Both the position numbers and the translations under genes were made by a program. From NCBI RefSeq assembly GCF_040026395.1, contig NZ_CP157278.1:4836001-4900000 (forward strand): a stretch of 64,000 bases of DNA, read 5' to 3'. Below, piece by piece: positions 51,940 through 61,523 of this stretch. A model generated the notes under the pieces. That model did not search any database. It was given only the letters and a program-made list of their open reading frames with translations, and had not been told where the DNA came from. This stretch comes from Pedobacter lusitanus (lineage in GTDB: Bacteria; Bacteroidota; Bacteroidia; Sphingobacteriales; Sphingobacteriaceae). The number at the start of each line of letters is the position of its first letter. Within the stretch, counting starts at the first letter, position 1.

Positions 51940-52623
51940 CTAGTTTATCGTTGCATCTTCGTGCACGATACCTGCTTCACATTTAATAATACGTGAAGGA
52001 AGCGTACGGATGATATGATAATCATGCGTAGCCATTAATACGGCTGTACCGCTCTGGCTGATTTGTTTCAGCAGTAATACAATTTCTTCGGAGGTTTCAG
52101 GATCAAGGTTTCCTGTCGGCTCATCCGCAAGAATGATATCCGGGTTGTTTAATAAGGAACGTGCAATCACGACACGCTGCTGCTCACCACCAGAAAGTTC
52201 ATGCGGCATTTTTCTTATTTTTGAACGCAGACCAACCTTTTCCAGTACGTCTTTAATCCGTTCCTCGATCAGTTTTTTGTCTTTCCAGCCCGTAGCCTTT
52301 AAAACGAAATTAAGATTTTGTTCGATAGTACGGTCTGTCAGTAGCTGGAAATCCTGGAATACGATTCCTAATTTTCTGCGCAGATAGGGGACATCTCTTT
52401 CTGCCAGTTTTTTAAGATCGAAACCTGCAATTTCCCCCTCACCGTTACCGATATGAAGTTCACCATAAATGATTTTCAATAAACTACTTTTTCCTGATCC
52501 GGTTTGTCCGATCAGAAATACGAATTCACCTTTATCTATGTTAAGATTAACATTAGAGAGTACAAGGTGTTTTTGTTGAAATACATCTACGTTCTTTAAA
52601 TTTATAACTGCGTTTCCTGCCAT
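51940..52623 (-). CDS. FtsE-like ABC ATPase
   Basis: A 227-residue ABC ATPase of the FtsE/LolD group: Walker A GQTGSGKSSLLKI, Q loop FQDFQLLTDRTIEQN, signature LSGGEQQRVVIARS, Walker B DIILADEPTGNLDPET. The QDFQLL sequence and short length favour FtsE, which works with FtsX in cell division, but no ftsX is adjacent, so an alternative substrate is possible. It follows the 67-residue gene by 3 bases. Confidence 0.82.
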   Translation of the reverse strand: MAGNAVINLKNVDVFQQKHLVLSNVNLNIDKGEFVFLIGQTGSGKSSLLKIIYGELHIGNGEGEIAGFDLKKLAERDVPYLRRKLGIVFQDFQLLTDRTIEQNLNFVLKATGWKDKKLIEERIKDVLEKVGLRSKIRKMPHELSGGEQQRVVIARSLLNNPDIILADEPTGNLDPETSEEIVLLLKQISQSGTAVLMATHDYHIIRTLPSRIIKCEAGIVHEDATIN

Positions 52624-52626
52624 GTC

Positions 52627-52830
52627 TTAAATATCTAATTTTGCAATCTGACCAAATGGTAAATCTTTTACCATCTCCATAATATAAGGTAGTTTGTCAC
52701 CCAGACCTAATTTTTCAAGTGATTTATCAGGCCGGTCTACCCTGAAATAAGCCAGAAGGGTAAATTTATCGTCCCTTAGCTGGACATAATCCGGGATTTT
52801 GGCAATGCCTTTTACTTTGATTACATACAT
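52627..52830 (-). CDS. Small hypothetical protein between ftsE and acyl-CoA reductase
   Basis: A 67-residue soluble protein (MYVIKVKGIAKIPDYVQLRD...) with a beta-rich start and DKLPYIMEMVKDLPFGQIAKL at the end. Start taken at the ATG at 52830 rather than a TTG three codons upstream. It lies 36 bases after the acyl-CoA reductase gene and 3 bases before ftsE, so it belongs to that transcript. Function unknown. Confidence 0.7.
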   Translation of the reverse strand: MYVIKVKGIAKIPDYVQLRDDKFTLLAYFRVDRPDKSLEKLGLGDKLPYIMEMVKDLPFGQIAKLDI

Positions 52831-52866
52831 TTTTTTCAAAAATAGTGTTTCAGAATGAGAAAAAAG

Positions 52867-53886
52867 CTATAAAGAATTTAAGAAATCAATCGTATTGACA
52901 TTATCTGCATAATCCCATAAGCGGGGATGCTGGCTCTGGCCGAAAGTTACACTAGCTGTATCCAGTTTAATAGCTGCATCAGTAACCACACACTGGATAT
53001 CAGACTGCATGGCTATCAGTTTTTCTGTCAGCTGATCCAGTGTTTTGTATTTTTCGAAGTATAAAACAGCCAGGGGAGAAGAGAGTCCTTCATCCTCTTT
53101 TAACAATAAAAAGCCATTATCAAAATGCTGAACACTATTGACCAGGTAAATGGACTTGTTGTAATCGTAGTTGTTATTGTATTTGAAATGGTTGATGATG
53201 TCCTGATATTGCTCCAGCGGTTCAAAAAGGTTTTTGATCTCATAATCTTCAGGCAGATAGACTTTAGAAACGTTTCTGCAGCCCAGTCCAAAATAATCAA
53301 AGATATCATGACCCAGCAGGCTGATATCCTGGGTACTTTCATTACCCGTTAATATCGCAATACTGTTTCTGTTTTTTCTGATGATATTCGGCACCTTGCC
53401 AAAATAATAATCAAAGTATCTGGATGTATTATTACTTCCAGTTGCAATGATGGCGTCAAAATCCTTTAATCTTTCTGCATAAACAATACGCTCTGCTAAA
53501 AGAGGTTCAACTGTTATGAGTTGTTTAAGCAGTGCAGGTAATAACTGATTATCAGAAGATGAGAGTTTGATCACAGCAATGTTTCCTGTAGCCAGAACAG
53601 ATAAAATGTCGTGGAAACCCACCAGCGGAATGTTTCCTGCCAGAATCAGACCTACCTTTTTAGGGTGCTGGCTGATCGTAATTTGTTCAAACCATTTTTC
53701 CAGGTCACTTAAATTAAGCATTTCCTGTAATGAAGATAAAGATCTTCTGACCTCGGCATGAGTAAACCATGCATTATGATTAGGTGCAGAATTGATTGTA
53801 TGATTAAATTCATCGCTGGGGTGATTTAAGAAATCACTTAGTTTATGGAATGCAATAATTAACTTTTCAGCGGTAAGGATTGACAT
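52867..53886 (-). CDS. Acyl-CoA reductase (LuxC-like, aldehyde dehydrogenase fold)
   Basis: A 339-residue protein of the acyl-CoA reductase (LuxC) family within the aldehyde dehydrogenase superfamily. Visible features: VGLILAGNIPLVGFHDILSV, IATGSNNTSRYFDYYFGKVP, a glycine-rich IAILTGNES and the catalytic cysteine in YFGLGCRNVSKVYLP. It may reduce acyl-CoA to aldehyde; the physiological product is unknown. It is divergent from the ferredoxin gene. Confidence 0.82.
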   Translation of the reverse strand: MSILTAEKLIIAFHKLSDFLNHPSDEFNHTINSAPNHNAWFTHAEVRRSLSSLQEMLNLSDLEKWFEQITISQHPKKVGLILAGNIPLVGFHDILSVLATGNIAVIKLSSSDNQLLPALLKQLITVEPLLAERIVYAERLKDFDAIIATGSNNTSRYFDYYFGKVPNIIRKNRNSIAILTGNESTQDISLLGHDIFDYFGLGCRNVSKVYLPEDYEIKNLFEPLEQYQDIINHFKYNNNYDYNKSIYLVNSVQHFDNGFLLLKEDEGLSSPLAVLYFEKYKTLDQLTEKLIAMQSDIQCVVTDAAIKLDTASVTFGQSQHPRLWDYADNVNTIDFLNSL

Positions 53887-53914
53887 GTTTGAAGTAATTT
53901 TAAAGTATAAATGT

Positions 53915-53922
53915 TATATTTG
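53915..53922 (+). promoter_or_regulatory. Predicted -7 box (TATATTTG) of the ferredoxin gene
   Basis: TATATTTG 41 bases before the ferredoxin ATG; a TTTG at 53888-53891 is 23 bases upstream, slightly wide for -33. Confidence 0.5.
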
Positions 53923-53963
53923 CAAGGCAAAGGTAACTTTAGCAAATAGATTTATACGAAGAC

Positions 53964-54314
53964 ATGGCTATTAAAATAACAGACGAATGTATTAATTGCG
54001 GAGCATGTGAGCCTGAATGCCCAAATAATGCAATTTATGACGCAGGTACAGCCTGGAGATTTTCTGATGGAACCAACTTAAATGGTATCATTGATTTTGG
54101 TAATCAGGAAGTAGATGCTGAAGCAGCACAGGAAGCAGTTTCTGATGAGGTATATTATATCGTTTCAGATAAGTGTACAGAATGTAAAGGTTTTCATGAC
54201 GAACCTCAGTGTGCGGCAGTGTGCCCGGTAGATTGTTGTGTGGATGATGAAGATATCCGTGAAACCGAAGAAGAATTATTAAAGAAAAAGGCCTGGTTAC
54301 ATCAGGAAAACTAG
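53964..54314 (+). CDS. 2[4Fe-4S] ferredoxin (Alvin type)
   Basis: A 116-residue ferredoxin. First cluster motif [17 protein letters not shown] (CxxCxxCxxxC); second [22 protein letters not shown], in which the CxxC and the next cysteine are spaced by eight residues, as in the Allochromatium vinosum-type ferredoxins. An acidic insert of about 50 residues separates them, longer than usual. Electron partner unknown. Confidence 0.9.
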   Translation: MAIKITDECINCGACEPECPNNAIYDAGTAWRFSDGTNLNGIIDFGNQEVDAEAAQEAVSDEVYYIVSDKCTECKGFHDEPQCAAVCPVDCCVDDEDIRETEEELLKKKAWLHQEN

Positions 54315-54326
54315 TTCTTTAATTGA

Positions 54327-54370
54327 TATATAACAGAAAAGGACGCATATGCGTCCTTTTCTGTTATATA
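54327..54370. terminator. 44-bp perfect palindromic bidirectional terminator
   Basis: 22-bp arms meeting with no loop, between the ferredoxin (ends 54314) and the converging UspA gene (ends 54388). Flanking A4/T4 blocks give weak U tracts both ways. Confidence 0.85.
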
Positions 54371-54387
54371 ATACCTTTATCAGTTCT

Positions 54388-54837
54388 TTATACATCTGCC
54401 TTATTGGGGATGATCAATACAGGGCATGCCGATTTCCTGGCCACATGTTCAGCTACACTTCCCATTAAAAAGTGATACAGGCCGGTTTTACCATGCGTTC
54501 CGATCACAATGAGATCAGATCCCCACTCATCAGACTGCTGAATGATACCATGTGCAGCAGTATCTACCACAGTTAAATAAGTTGTTTTTATACCATTGGC
54601 ATAGGTATCCTCTATTTCCTTAAGCAGCTGATGGCTGTTCTCTTCACTATTATCAAAACTTTCCAGAAAAACAGGTGCTAAAGTAAGATCCTGATTGATG
54701 GTTGCCGGCATAGGCTCAATAATATTAACCAATGCGACCTCTGCATCAAAGGTCTTAGCCAGCTCGTAGCCCGTTTTTGCTGCTTTTTCTGAGCAGGTAC
54801 TGTTGTCTACCGCGATTAATATCTTTCTGACGTTCAT
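54388..54837 (-). CDS. Universal stress protein, UspA family
   Basis: A 149-residue single UspA domain: ILIAVDNSTCSEKAAKTGY at the start and the ATP-binding GTHGKTGLYHFLMGSVAEHV signature followed by SACPVLIIP at the end. The G-x2-G-x9-G-S pattern fits the ATP-binding class. Single gene. Confidence 0.93.
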   Translation of the reverse strand: MNVRKILIAVDNSTCSEKAAKTGYELAKTFDAEVALVNIIEPMPATINQDLTLAPVFLESFDNSEENSHQLLKEIEDTYANGIKTTYLTVVDTAAHGIIQQSDEWGSDLIVIGTHGKTGLYHFLMGSVAEHVARKSACPVLIIPNKADV

Positions 54838-54967
54838 AATTTCTCAGCGTTAATGAATGTAATACCTATATAACAATTTTATGAATCATATGTTTTCTAA
54901 ATCAAATCTGTAATTTAGAGCGTTTAAAATTTATATCAGAACAATTGCTCAAAGGCTATATTTCAAT

Positions 54968-55768
54968 ATGGAACAACTATTCGCAGTTTGCAGAGTCTCG
55001 GTAGCTCCCTTAAGAGCTGAACCTTCCGATAGAGCAGAAATTACCACGCAGTTATTATTTGGAGATCAGGTAGAAGTGCTTGAAAAAGCAGAACCCTGGT
55101 GGCGCATACGTAATACATATGACGGATATGAAGGCTGGATAGATTTTAAGCAATTGGCTGAAATTACTGCAGCAGCCTGGCAGCAGTATCAGGAACATAA
55201 CGCACTGGTACCTTTAGGGATTAGTAATAAAGTGATTTCGGCTGATGGAAGTGCTTATTATTTAGCTGCTTCAGGTAATCTTCCCGGCTATAAAGATGGC
55301 TTTTGTGAACTGGGTAAAGAAAAATTTGAGGTATGCTTTGAACCGGTGAAGGTACCTGCACAGGTTTCAGCAGCCGATCTGGCAGCATCAGCCTTGTTTT
55401 TTCAGAATGCACCTTATTTATGGGGAGGCCGTACTTTATTTGGTATTGACTGTTCAGGCTATGTACAGGCTGTTTTTAAACTGAGTGGAATACCATTGAA
55501 AAGAGATGCCTCACAACAGGCAGAACAGGGGCATACAGTTAATTTCCTGCCCGAAGCGCAGACAGGAGATCTGGCCTTTTTTGATAATGCAGAAGGGAAA
55601 ATCATTCATGTCGGTATGATGCTGGATGCAGGCCGTATCATTCATGCTTCAGGAAAAGTAAGGATTGATCCGATTGATGATCAGGGGATATATAATCCTG
55701 AACTCGGACGATACAGCCACAAGCTCAGGATTATTAAAAGGTTTACAGGTCCCATTCCCACACCATAA
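54968..55768 (+). CDS. NlpC/P60 peptidase with N-terminal SH3 domain
   Basis: A 266-residue protein. Residues 1-60 form a bacterial SH3 domain (VAPLRAEPSDRAEITTQLLF...), a second SH3-like part follows to about 125, and the C-terminal half is NlpC/P60 with the catalytic cysteine in FGIDCSGYVQAVFKL, histidine in KIIHVGMMLD and IHASGKVRID. No signal peptide is seen, which is common for this cytoplasmic YkfC-like type that cleaves recycled peptidoglycan peptides; the location is an inference. Its end overlaps the WD40 gene by 26 bases. Confidence 0.88.
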   Translation: MEQLFAVCRVSVAPLRAEPSDRAEITTQLLFGDQVEVLEKAEPWWRIRNTYDGYEGWIDFKQLAEITAAAWQQYQEHNALVPLGISNKVISADGSAYYLAASGNLPGYKDGFCELGKEKFEVCFEPVKVPAQVSAADLAASALFFQNAPYLWGGRTLFGIDCSGYVQAVFKLSGIPLKRDASQQAEQGHTVNFLPEAQTGDLAFFDNAEGKIIHVGMMLDAGRIIHASGKVRIDPIDDQGIYNPELGRYSHKLRIIKRFTGPIPTP

Positions 55769-56642
55769 CCAGTTTGTCGTCACCTGTGGTAATTAAGTAT
55801 TTACCATCTTCGCTCCAGATCAGTTTATTAATGGAATGGGTATGCCCGTGCGTGTTTTTTTCTATGCTCAGAATTTTATAGAGTTTCAGATCATCACTGC
55901 CCCATAGTTTGATACTCTTATCCTGGCTTACCGTGGCAAAATAAGGCAGGGTAGGATGAAAAGCAATACCATAAACACTGAACAGGTGAGCCGGAATAGT
56001 GTGCTGAAGCTGATAATCCGGTGTTGACCAGAAATTCAGCTGTGCATCTCTTCCCCCTGAAATCAGATATTTGCCATCCGGCGAATATTGAACAGAAGTA
56101 ACCGGTAAAGTATGCTGTTCCAGGATATGCAGCAGACTATAGTCCGTCAGCTGATAAATACGTATGTTGCCGTCCTTGCAGCCAAAGGCAGCCTGCCGAT
56201 GATCAGGACTAAGTGCAATGGCTCTTACTGTATCAGCAGAAACCCGGATCCGGTACAGCAGAGACAGATCTGTTAAAGACCATACCCCAACAGTCCCGTC
56301 TTCACCAGCAGTTAAAAACTCCTGTTTTTCAGGGATCACAGCGATGTCAAATACAGGTTTTTCATGTGCCTGAAAGTTAGCAGTTACAGCCTGTTTACTG
56401 AGGTCAAATATGCTCAGTTCACCACTTCTCTGACCTACAAAAAGCAGGTCATTATACTGATGAAGACTGTAAACAGAAGTTTTTACAGGCATCAGCACCT
56501 TGATAAATGACATTTTTGACAATGACCACTCCACTACACCTTTATCATTTCCACCGGTAAAAAAAATCCCTGCCTGAGCAGAGCCCGTTAAGGCATAAAC
56601 AGGATTCTGATGACCACTAAGCGATCTTAAATGTTTCAGCAT
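55743..56642 (-). CDS. WD40-repeat protein at the end of the his operon
   Basis: A 299-residue beta-propeller of about seven WD40 repeats, without other domains or signal peptide. Clear repeats are VTSVQYSPDGKYLISGGRD, FSVYGIAFHPTLPYFATVS and HSINKLIWSEDGKYLITTGD, most ending in a tryptophan (NFW, KLW, MVW). The ATG at 56642 (9 bases after the hisIE stop) is used rather than the TTG two codons earlier. Immediate proximity to hisIE makes it the last gene of the histidine operon; a scaffold role is likely but its link to histidine is unclear. Confidence 0.82.
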   Translation of the reverse strand: MLKHLRSLSGHQNPVYALTGSAQAGIFFTGGNDKGVVEWSLSKMSFIKVLMPVKTSVYSLHQYNDLLFVGQRSGELSIFDLSKQAVTANFQAHEKPVFDIAVIPEKQEFLTAGEDGTVGVWSLTDLSLLYRIRVSADTVRAIALSPDHRQAAFGCKDGNIRIYQLTDYSLLHILEQHTLPVTSVQYSPDGKYLISGGRDAQLNFWSTPDYQLQHTIPAHLFSVYGIAFHPTLPYFATVSQDKSIKLWGSDDLKLYKILSIEKNTHGHTHSINKLIWSEDGKYLITTGDDKLVMVWEWDL

Positions 56643-56651
56643 ATCCAAATA

Positions 56652-57239
56652 TTAACGATGTCTGCTTTCCAGGTTTACCCCTATGTCCGCCAGTGTTTTA
56701 CCTTTTTCTCTCAATAAAACCAATAAGTGGAAAATCAAGTCAGAACTCTCATTGACAAAATCAACATCAGTTTCATTCAGCGCAGCAATCACAGTTTCAA
56801 CACCTTCTTCGCCAACTTTCTGTGCGATCTTGTTTAATCCTTTTTTACGCAGTTTATTGACATATGATTCTTCAGTAGGATGATCATATCTGTCATGAAT
56901 TATTTTTTCCAGTTCGAAGATAAAGTTCTGACTGAAATTAGTTTTAAAACAGCTTCTGCTGCCAGTATGACAAGTTGGTCCGACAGGAGTAACCTTAATC
57001 AGTATCGTGTCCCTGTCACAGTCGATATGCGTCTCTTTGACATATAAAAAGTTGCCACTTTCTTCCCCTTTAGTCCATAAACGGCTTTTAGAACGGGAAT
57101 AGAAAGTTACTTTTCCTTCCTGCTGTGTTTTTGTCCAGGCTTCCTGGTTCATATAACCCAGCATTAACACTTCCAATGTCTGTATATCCTGAATGATTAC
57201 AGGAACCAGTCCATCGGTTTTCTCAAAATCTATATTCAT
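56652..57239 (-). CDS. hisIE: Bifunctional phosphoribosyl-AMP cyclohydrolase/phosphoribosyl-ATP pyrophosphatase
   Basis: Catalyses steps 2 and 3 of histidine synthesis. Residues 1 to about 105 are the HisI part ([32 protein letters not shown] and [12 protein letters not shown] with zinc/catalytic cysteines); residues about 110-195 are HisE ([20 protein letters not shown]). Length is that of the fused enzyme. It overlaps hisF by 4 bases and is followed closely by the WD40 gene. Confidence 0.96.
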   Translation of the reverse strand: MNIDFEKTDGLVPVIIQDIQTLEVLMLGYMNQEAWTKTQQEGKVTFYSRSKSRLWTKGEESGNFLYVKETHIDCDRDTILIKVTPVGPTCHTGSRSCFKTNFSQNFIFELEKIIHDRYDHPTEESYVNKLRKKGLNKIAQKVGEEGVETVIAALNETDVDFVNESSDLIFHLLVLLREKGKTLADIGVNLESRHR

Positions 57240-57991
57240 AACCTTACTGGTATGTTGTGTTTTTTTAATTCGTTTTTCAGGTAGGGAATAGGAATCTCAC
57301 CAAAATGAAAGACCGATGCGGCCAGGGCTGCATCGACACCTGTAGTTGTAAAAACTTCTGTGAAATGTTCAGTTTTTCCAGCTCCGCCCGAAGCAATTAC
57401 AGGAATATTGATCATTTTGCTGATGCTATCCAGTAATTTACAGTCGAAGCCTTGTTTAGTGCCATCATGATCCATGGAGGTCAGCAATATTTCTCCGGCA
57501 CCTGCTTCTTCTGCCTGTTTGATCCAGTGTTCTGTTTCAAGCGTTGTCATCAGCCTGCCTCCGTTCAGATGAACCCAGTTTTTGCCTGCTATAAATTTGG
57601 TATCTACAGCGACAACCACAAACTGCACACCGAATACTTTGGCCAGATCGGCAATCAGCTGCGGATTTTTAACCGCCGCAGAATTAATGCTGATCTTGTC
57701 GGCACCGGCATTCAGTAAAGCTTCAGCATCAGCAATCTCTGTAATTCCGCCACCAATGGTGAAAGGAATATTCAGCTGCCTGGCTACAGACTTAACCATT
57801 TCTATCATCGTTTTACGACGCTCATGGGTAGCTGTAATATCCAGGAACACCAGTTCATCAGCACCTTGCTGCGCATATTGCCAGGCAAGTTCAACCGGAT
57901 CACCAGCATCTTTCAGATCTACAAAGTTAACGCCTTTTACTGTCCTTCCGTCTTTGACATCCAGACATGGAATGATACGTTTGCTTAGCAT
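57236..57991 (-). CDS. hisF: Imidazole glycerol phosphate synthase cyclase subunit
   Basis: A 251-residue TIM barrel that uses ammonia from HisH to form imidazole glycerol phosphate and AICAR. Catalytic aspartates lie in [15 protein letters not shown] and [21 protein letters not shown] and [10 protein letters not shown] are the phosphate-binding loops. Overlaps hisIE by 4 bases and follows hisA by 3. Confidence 0.97.
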   Translation of the reverse strand: MLSKRIIPCLDVKDGRTVKGVNFVDLKDAGDPVELAWQYAQQGADELVFLDITATHERRKTMIEMVKSVARQLNIPFTIGGGITEIADAEALLNAGADKISINSAAVKNPQLIADLAKVFGVQFVVVAVDTKFIAGKNWVHLNGGRLMTTLETEHWIKQAEEAGAGEILLTSMDHDGTKQGFDCKLLDSISKMINIPVIASGGAGKTEHFTEVFTTTGVDAALAASVFHFGEIPIPYLKNELKKHNIPVRL

Positions 57992-57994
57992 CGC

Positions 57995-58744
57995 TTATAA
58001 AGATGTCATCGCTTTGAGATTCCATTCTTTAATCTCTTCAATAGAGATGCGGTTTTCATAAATGGCTTTGCCAACTACACAAGATCTGATTTCCAGTTTT
58101 GCCAGTTCTTCAATATCTTCCATTGAACTGATTCCGCCAGATGCGATCAGTTTGATAAAAGGGGAATGTTCGAGTAGTTTTTTATACAGATCTACAGCTG
58201 CACCACCTAATTTTCCATCCTTGTTGATATCTGTACAAAGGAATCTGAAAAAGCCCAGCTGAAGACATTTGTCCACGTAATCCATTAATTTGATAGGTGA
58301 GCTTTCCATCCAGCCTGAGTATTTAATTACTTCATCCAGCACGTCGATGGCGATGACAATACGATTCGCATAATCATACTTTTTGCCTACTTCCTTGCTC
58401 AGATCGGCCAGGAAATCAGGATTGGTGATTGCCTGTGTCCCTACAATAACCCGGTGTATCCCGGCGTCAAGCAGATTAGTTACTTGCTCAATGGTACGGA
58501 TACCACCGCCGTACTGCACACGCATATCTGTTTTTTTGATAATATCAAAAAGTTCAGCCTGATTGCTGAAATCTCCTTTAGCACCGTTTAAATCAATAAT
58601 ATGTATGAATTCTGTACCGTTAGACCTGTAAGTCTCAATCATTTCGGCAATTGACACGTCATATACTGTCTTTTGGTTATAGTCACCTTCTCTGAGGCGG
58701 ACAACTTTACCATCTAAAATATCTATAGCGGGAATAATGTACAT
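57995..58744 (-). CDS. hisA: ProFAR isomerase
   Basis: A 249-residue TIM barrel that isomerises the linear ribulose intermediate. AIDILDGKVVRLREGDY with the catalytic aspartate, GGGIRTIEQV, and SGGISSMEDIEEL match HisA; the second catalytic aspartate is in CTDINKDGKLGG. It sits between hisH (1-base gap) and hisF. Confidence 0.96.
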   Translation of the reverse strand: MYIIPAIDILDGKVVRLREGDYNQKTVYDVSIAEMIETYRSNGTEFIHIIDLNGAKGDFSNQAELFDIIKKTDMRVQYGGGIRTIEQVTNLLDAGIHRVIVGTQAITNPDFLADLSKEVGKKYDYANRIVIAIDVLDEVIKYSGWMESSPIKLMDYVDKCLQLGFFRFLCTDINKDGKLGGAAVDLYKKLLEHSPFIKLIASGGISSMEDIEELAKLEIRSCVVGKAIYENRISIEEIKEWNLKAMTSL

Positions 58745-58745
58745 C

Positions 58746-59339
58746 TTAATTGTTTAGTTTTGAAAAGTTCAATAATAATTGTTCACCTGCGGCACCGGAT
58801 TTTTCAGGGTGAAACTGAACCCCGTAAAAATTATCCTTTTGTATAGCTGCAGAATATTGCAGACCATAATTTGCAGTAGCTATCTCAAAAATAGCGTTAT
58901 ATTCAATAAAGTACGAATGCACAAAGTAAAATTGTGTCTGATTTTCAACACCTTCGAATAGCAAATTGTTTTTAATCTGAATATTATTCCAGCCCATATG
59001 CGGGATTTTAATACCCAGATCCTTGTCAAATAGTTTCGTTTCCAGCGGGATAATATTCATCAGCTGTGCATCGCCTTCTTCTGAATGTGCAGTGAGCAGT
59101 TGCATCCCCACACAAATTCCCAGTACAGGCTTTGTCAGTTTTTTAACAGACTCTACCAGGCCGGTCTGATTCAGTTTTTCCATGGCCGCTCCGGCATGGC
59201 CCACACCTGGGATAATGATATGGGAGTACTCCTCAAAATCATGTGCGGTGTTGATCATTCCATAACTCAGTCCCAGTCTGGATAAAGCTGAAGTCAGCGA
59301 GAAGATATTACCTGCCCCGTAATTAACGATTCCTATCAT
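58746..59339 (-). CDS. hisH: Imidazole glycerol phosphate synthase glutaminase subunit
   Basis: A 197-residue class I glutamine amidotransferase feeding ammonia to HisF. The nucleophilic cysteine is in VLGICVGMQLL, and the His-Glu pair in GVQFHPEKSG. The oxyanion loop PGVGHAGA is present. Start follows the hisB stop by 1 base. Confidence 0.96.
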   Translation of the reverse strand: MIGIVNYGAGNIFSLTSALSRLGLSYGMINTAHDFEEYSHIIIPGVGHAGAAMEKLNQTGLVESVKKLTKPVLGICVGMQLLTAHSEEGDAQLMNIIPLETKLFDKDLGIKIPHMGWNNIQIKNNLLFEGVENQTQFYFVHSYFIEYNAIFEIATANYGLQYSAAIQKDNFYGVQFHPEKSGAAGEQLLLNFSKLNN

Positions 59340-59340
59340 T

Positions 59341-60474
59341 TTATAATAAGCCTTTTGTACTTGGTAAAACTAATTTTTCAGGATCTCTTTTGATAGCCAT
59401 TTTGATAGCTTTGGCAAAAGCCTTAAAAATAGATTCAATTTTATGATGCTCGTTTTCGCCCTCAGCTTTAATGTTGAGGTTGCATTTTGCAGCATCACTA
59501 AAAGATTTAAAAAAGTGATAAAACATCTCTGTAGGTACATCACCTACTTTTTCGCGTTTAAATTCTGCATCCCAGACTATCCAGTTTCTGCCGCCAAAAT
59601 CTATAGCTGCCTGTGCCAGACAATCATCCATAGGTAAGCAGAAACCATAACGCTCCAGCCCCAGTTTGTTGCCTATAGCTTTAGCAAAAGCTTCGCCCAG
59701 TGCAATTCCGGTATCCTCAACAGTATGATGTTCATCAATATGCAAATCACCTTTTGCTGTGATATTCAGATCAACGCCACCATGACGGGCTATCTGATCC
59801 AGCATGTGGTTAAAGAAATTCAAACCCGTTTCTATTTTAGCCTTTCCGGTTCCGTCAAGATTCAGTTCAATTTCTATATCAGTTTCATTGGTTTTTCTGA
59901 TATGGTGAAATTGTCTGCTACCGGCACTCAAAAAAGTATAGATGTCTACCCAGTTTTGTGTTTGCAGTGCGATAACAGCAGTCAGTGTTTCTGCTTTATC
60001 CAGCATTTCTGCTGATCCTAAAGTATCATTGTTTCTTAACCAGATCGCTTTTGCACCCAGATTTTTAGCCAGTACCACATCATTAATGCGGTCGCCAATC
60101 ACAAATGATCCTGCCAGGTCATATTCACCGGTCATATAATGCTGTAACAAGCCCGTGTTTGGTTTACGGGTAGGTGCATTTTCATGAGCAAAAGTTTTAT
60201 CAATGATCACTTCAGAAAAAACTACGCCCTCACCTGCAAAAGTATCAATCACTAAATTATGGATTGGCCAGAAGTTCACTTCCGGGTGCGAGTCTGTACC
60301 CAGTCCGTCCTGATTGGTGACCATAACCAGTTCAAAATCCAGTTCTGCGGCTATTTTAGCCATATAATACAAAGATCTGGGATAAAATTTAAGCTTGGAA
60401 AATGAATCTACCTGTTCATCTTCCGGTTCTGTGATCAGTGTACCATCACGATCTATGAAAAGTATCTTCTTCAT
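59341..60474 (-). CDS. hisB: Bifunctional histidinol-phosphatase/imidazoleglycerol-phosphate dehydratase
   Basis: A 377-residue fusion. Residues 1 to about 165 are the HAD phosphatase ([24 protein letters not shown]); residues about 185-377 are the dehydratase with the repeated metal motifs [11 protein letters not shown] and [13 protein letters not shown], and [11 protein letters not shown]. Catalyses steps 6 and 8 of histidine synthesis. The same fusion exists in Escherichia coli. Confidence 0.97.
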   Translation of the reverse strand: MKKILFIDRDGTLITEPEDEQVDSFSKLKFYPRSLYYMAKIAAELDFELVMVTNQDGLGTDSHPEVNFWPIHNLVIDTFAGEGVVFSEVIIDKTFAHENAPTRKPNTGLLQHYMTGEYDLAGSFVIGDRINDVVLAKNLGAKAIWLRNNDTLGSAEMLDKAETLTAVIALQTQNWVDIYTFLSAGSRQFHHIRKTNETDIEIELNLDGTGKAKIETGLNFFNHMLDQIARHGGVDLNITAKGDLHIDEHHTVEDTGIALGEAFAKAIGNKLGLERYGFCLPMDDCLAQAAIDFGGRNWIVWDAEFKREKVGDVPTEMFYHFFKSFSDAAKCNLNIKAEGENEHHKIESIFKAFAKAIKMAIKRDPEKLVLPSTKGLL

Positions 60475-60476
60475 GG

Positions 60477-61523
60477 CTAATTAGTTAACGATTTTAAAGC
60501 GGATATTAGTATTTCATTTTCTGCCGGTGTTCCAACAGTAATTCTCAGGCAGCCTTCGCAAAGAGTTACTTTTGCACGGTTACGGACAATGATTCCGCGG
60601 TCTACCAGAGCATCATAAGTCCGATTGGCATCATCAACCTCTGTAAGGATAAAATTCGCATCAGAAGGATAGACCTTTCTGACCATGGCAAGTTCCTGCA
60701 GTGACTGACTCAGTTTTTCTCTTTCGGCAACTGTGGTTTTGATCCACTCATTTACCTGTCCTATATTTTCAAGTGCAGCCAGTGCCAGATCCTGTGTAGA
60801 CTGACTGATATTATAAGGCGCCTTTACTTTGTTTAAGATGTCAATGACGATGGTTGAAGCAAAGGCCATTCCCAGTCTTAAACCGGCAAGACCCCAGGCT
60901 TTGGAAAAAGTCTGTAATACAACTAAATGCGGATATTCAGTTAATTCCTGTATGAACGTACGTTGTTTGGCAAAATTGATATAAGCTTCATCAATTACAA
61001 CCAGACCGTTAAAATTAGCCAGTATTGTTTCTATATCTGTGCGGATGATTGAATTTCCGGTTGGATTATTAGGGGAGCAGATAAAAATCAGTTTGGTGTT
61101 GGCATCAATAGCTTCTGCGATACCTTCCAGGTCTAACTGGAAATTTGGCAGCAGATTCACTTTGCGGATCTCCACATCATTGATGTTTGCAGAAACCTCA
61201 TACATACCATAGGTAGGTGGCAGGATAATCACATTGTCCTTTCCCGGGTTACAGAAGGCACGAAACAAAAGATCTATTGCTTCATCACTGCCATTCCCCA
61301 AAAAGGTGTTTTCTATCGGTACGCCTTTGATTTTACTAAGTGCATCCTTCAGATCCAGTTGTAAAGGATCAGGATAACGGTTAAAGTTTTCCGGTAAAGG
61401 AGAGCCATAACTATTTTCATTTGCATCTAAAAATACGCTTGCCTGACCTTTGTACTCATCTCTTGCAGTAGAGTAGGGACGAAGCGTTTTTATATTTTCT
61501 CTTTGTAGGTTCTTAATATCCAT
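60477..61523 (-). CDS. hisC: Histidinol-phosphate aminotransferase
   Basis: A 348-residue PLP aminotransferase. The Schiff-base lysine is in [15 protein letters not shown], the aspartate-tyrosine in [11 protein letters not shown], and NPNNPTGN (seen as [10 protein letters not shown]). Transaminates imidazole acetol phosphate. Its first 11 bases overlap the end of hisD, so translation is coupled. Confidence 0.96.
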   Translation of the reverse strand: MDIKNLQRENIKTLRPYSTARDEYKGQASVFLDANENSYGSPLPENFNRYPDPLQLDLKDALSKIKGVPIENTFLGNGSDEAIDLLFRAFCNPGKDNVIILPPTYGMYEVSANINDVEIRKVNLLPNFQLDLEGIAEAIDANTKLIFICSPNNPTGNSIIRTDIETILANFNGLVVIDEAYINFAKQRTFIQELTEYPHLVVLQTFSKAWGLAGLRLGMAFASTIVIDILNKVKAPYNISQSTQDLALAALENIGQVNEWIKTTVAEREKLSQSLQELAMVRKVYPSDANFILTEVDDANRTYDALVDRGIIVRNRAKVTLCEGCLRITVGTPAENEILISALKSLTN

